The notes: generated from the sequence alone by a model not told the origin. Shown: positions 1 to 9,037, numbered from the stretch's first letter. The stretch: DNA of 64,000 nucleotides from JALUZX01 sp964561605 (GCA_964561605.1 CAZLQD010000005.1:211299-275298), one strand, 5' to 3'. Numbers and translations are program-made.

Positions 1-567
1 GACGAGGCGGTCTGGCTCAAGGGCGGGCGTATCCGGGAGATCGGCAACGCCATGATGGTCACCAACGACTACGCCACCTACGAGAAGCAGCTCATCGGGA
101 GCGAGATGGACGTCCTTTCCCAGCTCCCGGGACGCCCCTTCGAAGGAGAGAATCCCCCGAGAATCGAAAGGATCCGGACCCTGGACCCGGCCACGGGGGA
201 GCCCTTGAGGGAAGTCCGCCCCAGGGACCCGGTCCAGGTGGCGGTGGACTTCTTCAATCCCGGTCCTCCCAGGAAGGTCTCCCTGGGAATCGGCTTCACC
301 CGGACCGACACGACCCTCTGCTTCGCCTTCGCCACGGCCTGGGAGGGCCTGGATGTGGACCGCACCTCGGGGAGGATCCTCCTGGACATCCCCCGGCTGG
401 ACCTCCTTGCCGGTGAATTCGTGATCTTCGCCTGGCTCGTGGATCCCGAGGAGACCATCCGGTACGACCAGGCCGTCCAGGAAGAGACTCTGGTGGTCAA
501 GAACGAAGGCAAGGAGGTGGGGCTCATTCTCCAGGAACACTCCTGGGAGGTGGAGCCCCTGGCCTGA
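1..567 (+). CDS. Wzt-type polysaccharide ABC transporter ATP-binding protein, C-terminal part (5' truncated by window)
   Basis: The reading frame is open from the first base and ends with TGA, so the gene starts before the window. The first residues (DEAVWLKGGRIREIG, then NDYATYEKQL) match the end of an ABC ATPase nucleotide-binding domain of the Wzt/TagH/RfbB class, where the sequence A-x-W-L-x-x-G-x-I-R is typical. The remaining roughly 150 residues form a beta-rich domain with the character of the Wzt C-terminal carbohydrate-binding domain (family knowledge: this domain recognises the modified O-polysaccharide end before export). Walker A, signature and Walker B motifs lie outside the window. 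Role: energising export of a lipid-linked surface polysaccharide at the inner membrane; the permease partner is not visible. Glycosyltransferases at 47.9-51.2 kb could feed such a system, but nothing links them directly. Confidence 0.8.
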   Translation, partial: DEAVWLKGGRIREIGNAMMVTNDYATYEKQLIGSEMDVLSQLPGRPFEGENPPRIERIRTLDPATGEPLREVRPRDPVQVAVDFFNPGPPRKVSLGIGFTRTDTTLCFAFATAWEGLDVDRTSGRILLDIPRLDLLAGEFVIFAWLVDPEETIRYDQAVQEETLVVKNEGKEVGLILQEHSWEVEPLA

Positions 568-599
568 CGCCGAAGGGCCTTCCCCCGGCCCGGTTCCCT

Positions 600-629
600 C
601 TGGCCCCCCCCTTCTCCCCCCCTTAGAAT
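600..629 (+). promoter_or_regulatory. Candidate promoter for the flotillin gene
   Basis: CTGGCC (600-605), 18-bp spacer, TAGAAT (624-629). The same arrangement recurs at 25107-25136 and 32858-32887 upstream of other plus-strand genes. It would give a leader of about 170 nt before the ATG at 804. The -35 is far from TTGACA, so the call rests on recurrence. Confidence 0.4.
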
Positions 630-803
630 TCTCCTTTTCCCCCCTTTCCCGGGGAAAACCGGGAAAGAGCCCCCTTGCAGGAAAGGTTTCGAAGCAAGTC
701 GGGCCCGGCCTCGTTCCCTGACTTTCCCGGGGGGCGCCCAGGGCGGCCCGTTTCCGCGGCGAAAGAACCTCGAACGAAGTCCCAACAGAAACGGGTGGAG
801 GAC

Positions 804-2204
804 ATGGCCACGCTCATCGTCATCCTCGTCATCCTGGCGTTGCTCGGCAGCATCGCCTTCTTGGCCTCCAAGAACTACAAGAAGGTCGGGCCCAACCAGG
901 TCCTCATCATCTACGGCCTGAAGAAACGGACCCTGACCAAGCCCGACGGCACGACCGTCTCGGTGGGATACCGGACCTGCGTGGGGGGCGGCACCCTGGT
1001 CCTGCCCTTCCTGGAGCGGGCCGAAACCCTCAGCCTGGAGGTGGTCACCGTCCCGGTCCGGACCCCCGAGGTCCTCACCGCCCGGGGCGTGCCCCTCATC
1101 GCCGAGGCCCTGGCCCAGGTGAAGATCCAGACCGACGAAGGCTCCATCCACGCAGCAGCGGAGCAGTTCCTGGGCAAAGGCCCCGATTACATCGGGGAAG
1201 TGGCCCACACCGTCCTGGAAGGCTACATGCGGGCCGCCATCGGCAAGATGACCGTGGAGGAGATCTACCAGCACCGGGACGAGTTCGCCCGGAAGGTCCT
1301 GGAGCCCGCCGCCGAGGACCTGAAGCGGATGGGCCTTACGATTCTCTCCTTCGCCCTCAAGGACCTTACGGACAGCCAGGGCTACCTGGACGCCCTGGGA
1401 AGGCCCGAAGTCGCCCGGGTCAAGGCCGAGGCCGAAGTGGCCCAGGCCGAGGCCGACCGGGACGCCACGATCAAGGCCTCCGAGGCCCGCAAGCAGGGAG
1501 ACAAGGCCCGGATCCAGGCCGAGGCCGAGATCGCCGCCTTCCGGCTGGAGATCGAGGGCAAGAAGGCCGAGAACCAGGCCAAGGTGAACCGGATCAAGGC
1601 CCAGACCGACCTGGCCTACGACCTGGAGCGCTACAACCTGGAGCTCAAGGTCCGCCAGGCCGAATACGACGTCCGGATCGCCGAGAAGCAGAAGGCCATC
1701 GAGCTGGAGGAGAAGGAGATCCTCCGCAAGGAGAAGGAGCTGGAGGCCACGATCAAGAAGATCGCCGACGCCCGGAAATACCAGGCCCAGGCCGAGGCCC
1801 AGGCCGAAGCGGCCCGGATCGTCCAGGAGGCCAAGGCCCGGGCCGAGGCCAGGAAACTGGAGGGCGAGTCCGAGGCCCAGAAAGTCGAGTCCCTGGGCAA
1901 GGCCGAGGCCAAGGCCACGGCGGAGAAGCTCAAGGCCCTGGCCTCCCAGCACGAAACGGCCCTGGCCCAGATGCTCTTCCAGGCCATGCCCGAGTTGGCC
2001 CGCTCCGTTTCGGAGCCCCTCTCCAAGGTGGACAAGATCGTCATGGTGGGAGGCTCGGGCGAGAACGGTCCCTCCCGGCTCACCGGGCAGGTGGCCTCGG
2101 TCCTGGCCCAGCTCCCCGAGGTGGTCAAGGCCCTGGCGGGAGTGGACCTGAAGGACCTCCTCCAGAGGAAGTTCGGCACCAAGGAAGAAGAGGATCGGGA
2201 GTAG
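804..2204 (+). CDS. Flotillin-like SPFH-domain membrane protein
   Basis: Predicted 466 aa. The ATG at 804 is chosen because it is preceded by GGTGGAGGAC and starts directly with a hydrophobic segment (about residues 1-22); the frame stays open upstream to 675 without a good start. An SPFH/band-7 domain follows (about 25-190), then a long charged coiled coil rich in AEAEA repeats (about 195-390), and a C-terminal tail containing the conserved flotillin-style region around LFQAMPELARSVSEPL. This order matches bacterial flotillins (FloT/YuaG/YqiK): membrane-anchored oligomeric scaffolds associated with membrane domains. Bacterial flotillin genes are often next to an NfeD-family gene, and none is seen here; the next gene begins 40 bp downstream on the same strand and may be cotranscribed. 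Specific client is unknown. Confidence 0.85.
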   Translation: MATLIVILVILALLGSIAFLASKNYKKVGPNQVLIIYGLKKRTLTKPDGTTVSVGYRTCVGGGTLVLPFLERAETLSLEVVTVPVRTPEVLTARGVPLIAEALAQVKIQTDEGSIHAAAEQFLGKGPDYIGEVAHTVLEGYMRAAIGKMTVEEIYQHRDEFARKVLEPAAEDLKRMGLTILSFALKDLTDSQGYLDALGRPEVARVKAEAEVAQAEADRDATIKASEARKQGDKARIQAEAEIAAFRLEIEGKKAENQAKVNRIKAQTDLAYDLERYNLELKVRQAEYDVRIAEKQKAIELEEKEILRKEKELEATIKKIADARKYQAQAEAQAEAARIVQEAKARAEARKLEGESEAQKVESLGKAEAKATAEKLKALASQHETALAQMLFQAMPELARSVSEPLSKVDKIVMVGGSGENGPSRLTGQVASVLAQLPEVVKALAGVDLKDLLQRKFGTKEEEDRE

Positions 2205-2244
2205 GGCCGCCGGTTCCTGAACCCCCCGGGAGAGGAAGGCGAAG

Positions 2245-4581
2245 GTGTTTTCCGAGCGAGTCAAACGAGTCGGCGCCTCGGCGACCCTGAAGATCTCCGC
2301 CAAGGCCAAGGCCATGCGGGCCCAGGGTATCGACGTCATCGACCTCAGCGTGGGAGAGCCCGACTTCTCCACGCCCCGCAACGTGCGGGAGGCGGGCAAG
2401 CGGGCCATCGACGCCGGCAGGACCAAGTACACCCTCAACCAGGGAACGGTGGAACTCCGCCGGGCCGCCGCCGACTGGCTCCGCCGGGAGCAGGGCCTTC
2501 ACTACGACATCCGGGAGATCCTGGTCTCCACGGGGGCCAAGCAGTCCCTCTTCAACCTGGTCATGGCCCTTGTGGACGAAGGGGACGAGGTGATCATCCC
2601 GGCCCCCTACTGGGTCTCCTACCCGGAGATGGTGGAGCTCGCCGGGGGAACGCCGGTGATCCTCTCCACCCGGGAGGAGGACGGCTTCCGGGTCACCCCC
2701 GAAAGGCTCCGGGCCGCGATCACCCCCTCGACCAAGCTCTTCCTGCTCAACAGCCCCTCCAACCCCACGGGCGCCGCCTACACCCGGGATCAGCTCGAGG
2801 CCCTGGCGCGGGTCGTCGTGGAGGAAGACATCCTCGTCGCCGCCGACGAGATCTACAGCCAGCTCGTATACGACGATTTCCGGTTCACCAGCTTCGCCTC
2901 CCTCGGGGAGGAGGTCCGGCGGCGGACGATCGTGATCAACGGCGTCTCCAAGGCCTTCGCCATGACGGGATGGAGGCTCGGCTTCGCCGCGGGCCCCGAG
3001 GCGGTGATCTCGGCCATGGCCAAGATCCAGGGGCACGTGACATCCAACGCCTGCTCCGTCTCCCAGGAGGCCGCCCGGGAGGCCCTCTCGGGGCCCCAGT
3101 TCGAAGTCCACAAGATGGCCATGGAGTTTTCCCGCCGCCGAAACTACCTGTACCAGCGGGTCTCCTCTCTCCCTGGAGTCTCCTGCCACCGCCCGGAGGG
3201 GGCCTTCTACCTCTTCCCCAACGTCTCGGCCTACTACGACCTGGAATACCAGGGCATGGCCATGCGCAACTCCTACGGCCTGGCCTACTTCCTCCTCAAG
3301 GAGGCCGCCGTGGCGGTCGTCCCGGGAGACGCCTTCGGCGCCGACGACCACATCCGGCTCTCCTACGCCACATCCATGGAGAACCTGGCCGCCGCCATGG
3401 ACAGGATCTCCGCCGCCCTGGGCAAGCTCAAACCACCCAAGCGGATTCGGAAGGCCGCTCTCCGCAACCTCCGCACCAGGTCCCGCAAACCCGTCCCCCT
3501 GGAGACATCCCCCGGGGCCGAGAGGCGGAACGCCCTCGTGGCCGAAGTGGAGACCTTCCTTCCCTTCGACCACTACCGCGAGTGGAACGCCAACGTGGCG
3601 GGCCTGGTGATCCAGCTCAGGACCAATGCCCCCCACCTTTACGAGCTCTTCGTGGAGAACTTCTTCCCCGCCGAGCTCGAGGCCGACATCGAGCCCCACG
3701 CCGTGCTCTACGCCGTGGAAGGAGTCAAGGGCCGCGAACCCCACGCCTACTACGACCCGGAGACCCGAACGGCCCTCCTGGTCAACTGCGACGACTATCG
3801 CCGGCTGCGGACCCTGGCCCTGGGGACGGCGGCCGACATCTCCGAGCGCATCGGGGATGCCCACACGGTCCGTGGCATGAGCCTGGACTGCCGTGGCTCG
3901 GGCCTCCTTCTCCTGGGGCCCGCCGGGACCATGAAGACGGAACTCACCTTCGGCCTCCTGAAGGAGAAAGGCGTGAAGCTCCACGGCATCGACCTCACCT
4001 TCCTGCGCTACGGCGGGGGCCAGGCCGTGGCGGACATGCCCGAAAGGAAGTTCTTCTTCCCCACCCGGAACGTGACGGTGGAGCCCGCCCTGGAGGACGC
4101 CCTGGCCCGGAGCCTCTGCCTGGACGTGGTGACCCGCAGAGAGGACTGCAGGAACACCTCCTGCGAACTCGCCGGAGGGGAGTGTCTCCTGGAGAAGGGC
4201 GCGCCCTGGTGCCTCTTCGCCTCGAAGGACTCCCACGCCCTCCTGGACCCCTTCTGGATCGGCGGGAGGGAGAAGCACGCCCGCCGGACCGTCCTGGACC
4301 GGGTGGTGATCCTCTCCCCGGAGACCGGCTCCGGTCATCCCGAGAGCCTCGCGCCCGACGAGGCCGTCCGGACCCTGGAGTCCCTCTCCACCACTACCGG
4401 CGCGGGAGGACACCCCTTCCTCAACCCCTTCCTCCTGGACGATTCGGAGGACCGTCTCTCCTTCCAGAGGCGGAGTTTCCTCCGCCTCTTCGACCTGGCC
4501 GGGGCCTACCTCTTCCGCGTGGGCGGCATGGGGCTCCCCGCCGCCCTTGACCAGTTGAAACAGCTCACGGGAATATCCTAG
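2245..4581 (+). CDS. Class I aminotransferase fused to a C-terminal P-loop (HprK/PEPCK-like) domain
   Basis: 778 aa, GTG start preceded by GAGGAAGG. Residues 1-395 are a complete fold-type I aspartate-type aminotransferase: NPTG at 173-176, D201/Y204 of the DEIY motif, the PLP lysine K236 in SKAFAMTGWRLGF, and the substrate-carboxylate arginine R371. It probably transfers amino groups between aspartate-type amino acids and 2-oxoglutarate. A basic linker (396-425) leads without a stop into about 350 further residues not found in ordinary AspC. That part holds a Walker-A-like loop GPAGTMKT (558-565) and a following cysteine-rich stretch (C625, C635, C640, C647, C656). The P-loop context (LLLLGPAGTMKTELTFGLL) resembles HPr kinase/PEPCK-type P-loops; the assignment is inference. 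PEP carboxykinase begins 14 bp downstream, so oxaloacetate links the two genes. A frameshift-free fusion is what the sequence shows; function of the second half is unknown. Confidence 0.8.
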   Translation: MFSERVKRVGASATLKISAKAKAMRAQGIDVIDLSVGEPDFSTPRNVREAGKRAIDAGRTKYTLNQGTVELRRAAADWLRREQGLHYDIREILVSTGAKQSLFNLVMALVDEGDEVIIPAPYWVSYPEMVELAGGTPVILSTREEDGFRVTPERLRAAITPSTKLFLLNSPSNPTGAAYTRDQLEALARVVVEEDILVAADEIYSQLVYDDFRFTSFASLGEEVRRRTIVINGVSKAFAMTGWRLGFAAGPEAVISAMAKIQGHVTSNACSVSQEAAREALSGPQFEVHKMAMEFSRRRNYLYQRVSSLPGVSCHRPEGAFYLFPNVSAYYDLEYQGMAMRNSYGLAYFLLKEAAVAVVPGDAFGADDHIRLSYATSMENLAAAMDRISAALGKLKPPKRIRKAALRNLRTRSRKPVPLETSPGAERRNALVAEVETFLPFDHYREWNANVAGLVIQLRTNAPHLYELFVENFFPAELEADIEPHAVLYAVEGVKGREPHAYYDPETRTALLVNCDDYRRLRTLALGTAADISERIGDAHTVRGMSLDCRGSGLLLLGPAGTMKTELTFGLLKEKGVKLHGIDLTFLRYGGGQAVADMPERKFFFPTRNVTVEPALEDALARSLCLDVVTRREDCRNTSCELAGGECLLEKGAPWCLFASKDSHALLDPFWIGGREKHARRTVLDRVVILSPETGSGHPESLAPDEAVRTLESLSTTTGAGGHPFLNPFLLDDSEDRLSFQRRSFLRLFDLAGAYLFRVGGMGLPAALDQLKQLTGIS

Positions 4582-4594
4582 AGGTGCGAACCCG

Positions 4595-6430
4595 ATGAGG
4601 ACCGACATCTACGACCTGGCCGCCTACGACAGATTCGCCGCGGCACTCCGGGGCCTGGAGAAGCGCCGGAACATCCGCTCCATGACCCTGGGCGAGATCG
4701 AACCCCTTGCGGCGGCCACGGCCTTCCATACCAAGAACGGATCCATGGTCTGGCGCTCCTGCGTTTCCAGCCGGATCGCCCCCAAGACGGTCTATCTCGG
4801 CCCGGAGAAGGTGCGCCTCCCCAACCCGACCCCCCTCCAGGAGTCCATCATCGCCGGCGCTCCCAAGACCTTCGAGAAGGTCCTCCACCTCCTCGAGACC
4901 CTCCCCTTCATCCACCTGAAGCGGCGGATGGGCGACAACGACCGGTTCAACCCGGAATGCAACCTCTTCGTCTCCACAGCCGATCCGAAGAACGCCCGCC
5001 TGGCCTACATGTGGGGCAACACCATGGCCCCCCCCTCCCGGCGCAGGCCCGGCCCCTCCTTCACCCTGATCCACATCCCCGAGGAGCACCACATGGACCA
5101 GAAGGTCCTCATGCTCCCCGAGCACGGGATCACCGTGGTGCTGGGAAGCGACTACATGGGGGAGGACAAGAAGGGCTTCCTCCGCCAGGCGATGTATACG
5201 GCAGGAGGGATGGGAATGCTCGGCCTCCACGCCGGCTCCAAGGTGGTCACCGCCAAGGACGCCGCCACGGGCGGGCTCAAACGCTGGGGATGCCTCATCT
5301 TCGGCCTCACCGCCACGGGCAAGTCCACCTGGTCCTGCCACCAGCTCCACATGGACTACGCCGCCGGCGAGCGGACCGAGGTCTCCCAGGACGACATCGT
5401 CTTCCTCTCCCCCGACGGCTCGGCCCTGGGATCGGAGTCGGGGTTCTACGTGAAGACCGACGTGGTCCCCGAGCAACAGGAGGCCATGTACCACGCCCTG
5501 AGCCACCGTTCCGCCCTCCTGGAGAACGTGATGGTGAACCACAAGGGGGAGATCCTCTTCCTGGACGAGAGCCTCTGCAAGAACGGCCGGGGGATCGTCC
5601 AGAGGGACCAGCTCAAGATCAGGCGGGGCCACAGGAAGATCTGCATCAGCGCAAAGAGCATCAACCTCCCCTCCCTGGAGGAGCTGGACGGACTCATGTT
5701 CGCCTTCATCACCAGGAGGCACACCATCATGAGTTTCGCCCAGGAGCTGACACCGGAGGAGGCCGTCCTGGCCTACCTGTGGGGGGAATCCACCCACAGC
5801 TACGCCTCCAACCCGGCCAAGGCGGGCGAGTCCGTGCGGATCGTGGGCACCGACCCCTTCATCGTGGGCTCCCGGGCCGCCAAGGTGAACCAGTTCTACG
5901 ACATCGTCATGGGCCTGGTCTCCCGCTACCCGGGGAAGGTCAAGTTCATGCAATACAACACGGGCGGAATGGGAGAGATCATCGAGACCACCCAGGAGGG
6001 GGGAAAGACGGTCAAGAGGATGGTCCGCAAGGTGGAGCGGGTGCCCCTGGAACTCATGGCGGCCATCCAGCGGGGGGACTTCCGGGGCACCAACCGTTAC
6101 GCCCCGGGCATCCTGGGCACCAGGAGCATCGTCTCCTGCGAGGGAGGAGATCTCTCCCACTGGAACCCCAGGAACTTCTATTCCGAGGAGCAGATCCGGG
6201 CCTACATCGAGGACCTGGTTGAAGGCAGGCGGAAGTTCACCGAGGAGGTCGCCCGGGAAGGGCTGAAGCCGGAGATCGTCGAGGCGGCGGAGAAGACCTT
6301 CGCCATCGCCGCGAAAGGACGGTCCTTCACGGGATACACCCCGCCTCCCCGGAAGGCCGCCTCCGGCGACGAATCCCCCCGGGATCCCTTGAAGCGGCCC
6401 TCCCGGAGGCCCGGCTGGAGGTACCTGTAG
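4595..6430 (+). CDS. pckA: Divergent ATP-type phosphoenolpyruvate carboxykinase
   Basis: 611 aa, longer than the usual roughly 530-540. Alignment by eye to E. coli PckA finds the active-site landmarks: GEDKKG (190-194 region, K192/K193), a conserved histidine H212 in GLHAGS, P-loop GLTATGKS (237-244; GLSGTGKT in E. coli), the DD pair at 266-267, the RSALLENV segment (RDALLENV in E. coli) and an NPRNFYS segment near the end (DPRNTY). Reaction in the family: oxaloacetate + ATP to PEP + CO2 + ADP. Overall similarity is low and the N-terminal 180 residues are hard to match, so substrate identity is likely but not certain. ATG start with GAGGTG just upstream; 13 bp after the aminotransferase fusion and 2 bp before ndk, indicating one transcript. 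Confidence 0.8.
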   Translation: MRTDIYDLAAYDRFAAALRGLEKRRNIRSMTLGEIEPLAAATAFHTKNGSMVWRSCVSSRIAPKTVYLGPEKVRLPNPTPLQESIIAGAPKTFEKVLHLLETLPFIHLKRRMGDNDRFNPECNLFVSTADPKNARLAYMWGNTMAPPSRRRPGPSFTLIHIPEEHHMDQKVLMLPEHGITVVLGSDYMGEDKKGFLRQAMYTAGGMGMLGLHAGSKVVTAKDAATGGLKRWGCLIFGLTATGKSTWSCHQLHMDYAAGERTEVSQDDIVFLSPDGSALGSESGFYVKTDVVPEQQEAMYHALSHRSALLENVMVNHKGEILFLDESLCKNGRGIVQRDQLKIRRGHRKICISAKSINLPSLEELDGLMFAFITRRHTIMSFAQELTPEEAVLAYLWGESTHSYASNPAKAGESVRIVGTDPFIVGSRAAKVNQFYDIVMGLVSRYPGKVKFMQYNTGGMGEIIETTQEGGKTVKRMVRKVERVPLELMAAIQRGDFRGTNRYAPGILGTRSIVSCEGGDLSHWNPRNFYSEEQIRAYIEDLVEGRRKFTEEVAREGLKPEIVEAAEKTFAIAAKGRSFTGYTPPPRKAASGDESPRDPLKRPSRRPGWRYL

Positions 6431-6432
6431 GC

Positions 6433-6900
6433 ATGGCGAAAGAGACGACCCTGGCCATCATCAAGCCCGACGCCGTGGCGGCCAAGCTGACGGGCGAGAT
6501 CCTCCGCCGCATCGAGGCGTCCGGCCTGGAGATCGCGGCGATCCGCATGGAACGCCTGAGCTGGTCCCGGGCGAGGAATTTCTACTACGTCCACAGGGAC
6601 AAGCCCTTCTTCGACTCCCTGGTGGACTTCATGACCTCCGGACCGGTGGTGCTCCTGGCCCTCAGGGGGGAAGACGCCGTGGCCCGCTGGAGGAGCCTCA
6701 TGGGCCCCACCGATCCCCGCAAGGCGCCCAAGGGGACCATCCGGGGGGACATGGGGACCTCCATCGAGAAGAACGCCGTCCACGGCTCCGACTCGCAGGG
6801 AAACGCCGTAACGGAGGTGCACTTCTTCTTCGGTGGGGGCGACCTGCACGAGGTCGACGCCGAGGAGGTCTGGAGATCCGGGAGCGATCGGCCCCAATGA
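6433..6900 (+). CDS. ndk: Nucleoside diphosphate kinase
   Basis: 155 aa, near the family length of about 140-150. It begins with the typical ETTLAIIKPDAV strand and carries the catalytic-histidine motif NAVHGSDS, with the preceding GTIRGDMG loop that closes the nucleotide site. It transfers the gamma phosphate between nucleoside triphosphates and diphosphates through a phosphohistidine, in the cytoplasm. It follows the PEPCK stop by 2 bp and is followed 28 bp later by the OPT transporter; cotranscription with the PEPCK genes is likely. The C-terminal 15 residues (after FFGGGDLHEVDAEEVW) are slightly longer than usual. Confidence 0.95.
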   Translation: MAKETTLAIIKPDAVAAKLTGEILRRIEASGLEIAAIRMERLSWSRARNFYYVHRDKPFFDSLVDFMTSGPVVLLALRGEDAVARWRSLMGPTDPRKAPKGTIRGDMGTSIEKNAVHGSDSQGNAVTEVHFFFGGGDLHEVDAEEVWRSGSDRPQ

Positions 6901-6928
6901 ACCGAGAGAAACGATCCAGGAGGACCAA

Positions 6929-9037
6929 GTGACCGAGACCCAAGGATTCCGTCTTCCAGAAAACGCGAAGACCCCCCTGAAGCCGGGGGAAGTCTACACA
7001 CCCTTGATCCCGGCCGGCGCATCCCTCCCGGAGGTGACGATCCGGTCCGTTCTCATGGGCCTGTCCATGACGGTGATCTTCTCCCTCGTGGCGGCCTACC
7101 TGGCCCTCAAGGTGGGACAGGGGATCGAAGCGGCCATCCCGATCTCCATCCTTGCCATCGGCATGGGCAAGCTCTTCACCAGGAAGAGCACCATCCTGGA
7201 GAACGTGATCATCCAGTCCATCGGGGCCAACTCCTCCCACGTCGTCGCGGGGGCGGTCTTCACCATCCCGGCCCTCTACATGATGGGCATTCCTCCCGCC
7301 TGGTACACGACGGCCCTGACGGCCTTCATCGGCGGTTCCTACGGGATCCTCTTCTTCACGCCGCTCCGCCACTACTTCATGGCCGAACAGCACGGCCTCC
7401 TTCCCTGGCCCGAGGCCACGGCCACCACGGAGATCCTTGTCTCCAGTGAAGGGACGGGCGGCCAGGCCCTGGTCCTGGTGATCTCCACCCTCTTGGGCGG
7501 CATCTACGAGTTCTGCGGCCAGACTCTCCACGCCTTCAAGGACATGATCGACTTCAAGAGCGTGGTCGTCCCCTTCCTCCACGACGCCCAGGGCAAGCTC
7601 CAGACCATCGGGGGATTCCTGGAATCCCACTTCATGACCCTCCGGATCAACAACCTGGCGGCCATCGTGGGCGTGGGCTACATCATCGGCCTCAAATACG
7701 CCGCAATCATATGTGCCGGGAGCTTCGTCAGCTATTTCGTGCTGATCCCCCTCTTCCACGCCTTCGCCCCCTACGTTACGGAGGTCATCCCGCCGGGGAA
7801 GGCCCTCCTCTCGACCATGTCCATCGACCAGGTCTTCAGCACCTACGTCCGGATGATCGGAATCGGGGGCATCGCCGGGGCCGGCGTCATCGGGATCATC
7901 GCCGCCTTTCCCTCCATGATCCGCTCCATCGCCTTCGGCATGAAGGGCCTCGGCCACCACGGGGATGAGGGCGGCGGCGTCCCCCGGACCATGAAGTCCC
8001 TCTCCATGAAGGAGGTCGGCCTGGGCCTGGTCGTTCTCTCCGCCGTAGCCCTGGCCTTCTTCTGGACCATCCTGGGCACCAGCCTTCCCCAGGCTCTGGT
8101 GGGACTGGCGATCGTCCTGGTCATCGCCTTCCTCTTCGCCCCCGTGGCGGCGAGAGCCATCGCGCTGGTGGGCACCAACCCGGTCTCGGGCATGACCCTC
8201 ATGACCCTGATCATCACGGCCCTGGTCTTCCTCTCCCTGGGCCTCACCGGCCCCAAGGGAATGACCGTGGCCCTGATCGTGGGAGGCGTGGTCTGCACGG
8301 CCCTGGCCGCCGCAGGGGCCCTGAGTTCGGATCTGAAGATCGGCTACTGGATCGGCGCAACCCCGAGGAACCAGCTTCTCTGGAAATTCGTGGGAACCGC
8401 CGCGGCGGCCCTCTCCTGCGCCCTCGCCATGTGGCTCCTTTCCAAGTCCTACAAGTTCGGCTCCTCCGACTTCCCGGCTCCCCAGGCGAGCGCGATGAAG
8501 GAGATCATCGAAGGGATCATGGGGAAGAACCCGGAGCAGGGAATCCGCTGGATCCTCTTCGGCCTCGGGGTGATCTTCGCCCTGATCCTGAGAATGGTGG
8601 GGATCCCGGCCCTGGCCTTCGCCCTCGGCATGTATCTCCCCATCCAGCTCAACGTGCCCGTCATGATCGGCGGCTTCGTGGCCTATCTCGTCGGCCGCAA
8701 ACGGGAAGGCGAAGACCCCAAGGCCACCAAGGCGGGCCACGACAAGGGGATCCTCATCGCTTCGGGCCTCATCGCCGGGGGAGGCCTGGTCGGGATCCTG
8801 GACGCCGTCCTGGCCTCCATCCGGTCCTCCGTGCCCCGTATCCAGGGAGCCGCCGAAGAGGGCTATCTCTCCGTGAAGGAGACCCTCTTCCTCCTCAAGG
8901 GCGACCGGCTCGACCACCTGGGCGAATGGATCTCCATCGGCGCCATGCTCCTCCTTTGCGCCATGATCTACTTCTACGCCCGCACGGGCCGCAAGAACCA
9001 CGTGGACGCCGTGGAGACCGAAAACATCGACATCTAG
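6929..9037 (+). CDS. OPT-family oligopeptide transporter
   Basis: 702 aa from a GTG at 6929, chosen because GGAGGA lies just upstream; an ATG at 6833 in the same frame would overlap ndk by 68 bp and has no ribosome site. The protein is a many-spanning membrane protein with the OPT-family (COG1297-type) features: an opening segment LIPAGASLPEVTIRSVLMG, the LPWPEATATTEIL motif around residue 155, and repeated Gly/Ala-rich helices. Family members import oligopeptides or metal-chelator conjugates with protons; the substrate cannot be read from sequence. It is the last gene of the leftward block and converges on the minus-strand gene at 9147. Confidence 0.88.
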   Translation: MTETQGFRLPENAKTPLKPGEVYTPLIPAGASLPEVTIRSVLMGLSMTVIFSLVAAYLALKVGQGIEAAIPISILAIGMGKLFTRKSTILENVIIQSIGANSSHVVAGAVFTIPALYMMGIPPAWYTTALTAFIGGSYGILFFTPLRHYFMAEQHGLLPWPEATATTEILVSSEGTGGQALVLVISTLLGGIYEFCGQTLHAFKDMIDFKSVVVPFLHDAQGKLQTIGGFLESHFMTLRINNLAAIVGVGYIIGLKYAAIICAGSFVSYFVLIPLFHAFAPYVTEVIPPGKALLSTMSIDQVFSTYVRMIGIGGIAGAGVIGIIAAFPSMIRSIAFGMKGLGHHGDEGGGVPRTMKSLSMKEVGLGLVVLSAVALAFFWTILGTSLPQALVGLAIVLVIAFLFAPVAARAIALVGTNPVSGMTLMTLIITALVFLSLGLTGPKGMTVALIVGGVVCTALAAAGALSSDLKIGYWIGATPRNQLLWKFVGTAAAALSCALAMWLLSKSYKFGSSDFPAPQASAMKEIIEGIMGKNPEQGIRWILFGLGVIFALILRMVGIPALAFALGMYLPIQLNVPVMIGGFVAYLVGRKREGEDPKATKAGHDKGILIASGLIAGGGLVGILDAVLASIRSSVPRIQGAAEEGYLSVKETLFLLKGDRLDHLGEWISIGAMLLLCAMIYFYARTGRKNHVDAVETENIDI

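Noticed and set aside
78..2438. Long minus-strand frame of 786 codons opposite the flotillin gene
   Set aside because: It overlaps the flotillin and aminotransferase genes and reads as repetitive Leu/Gly/Asp-rich noise, which GC-rich antisense frames produce. No ribosome site or domain was seen.
2245..4581. Two separate adjacent genes in the aminotransferase region
   Set aside because: No stop codon occurs between the domains and there is no ribosome site or start around residue 400-425, so the sequence as given supports one fused protein.
6833..6928. Earlier ATG for the OPT transporter
   Set aside because: It would overlap ndk by 68 bp; the GTG at 6929 has a GGAGGA ribosome site and starts a sensible N-terminus.
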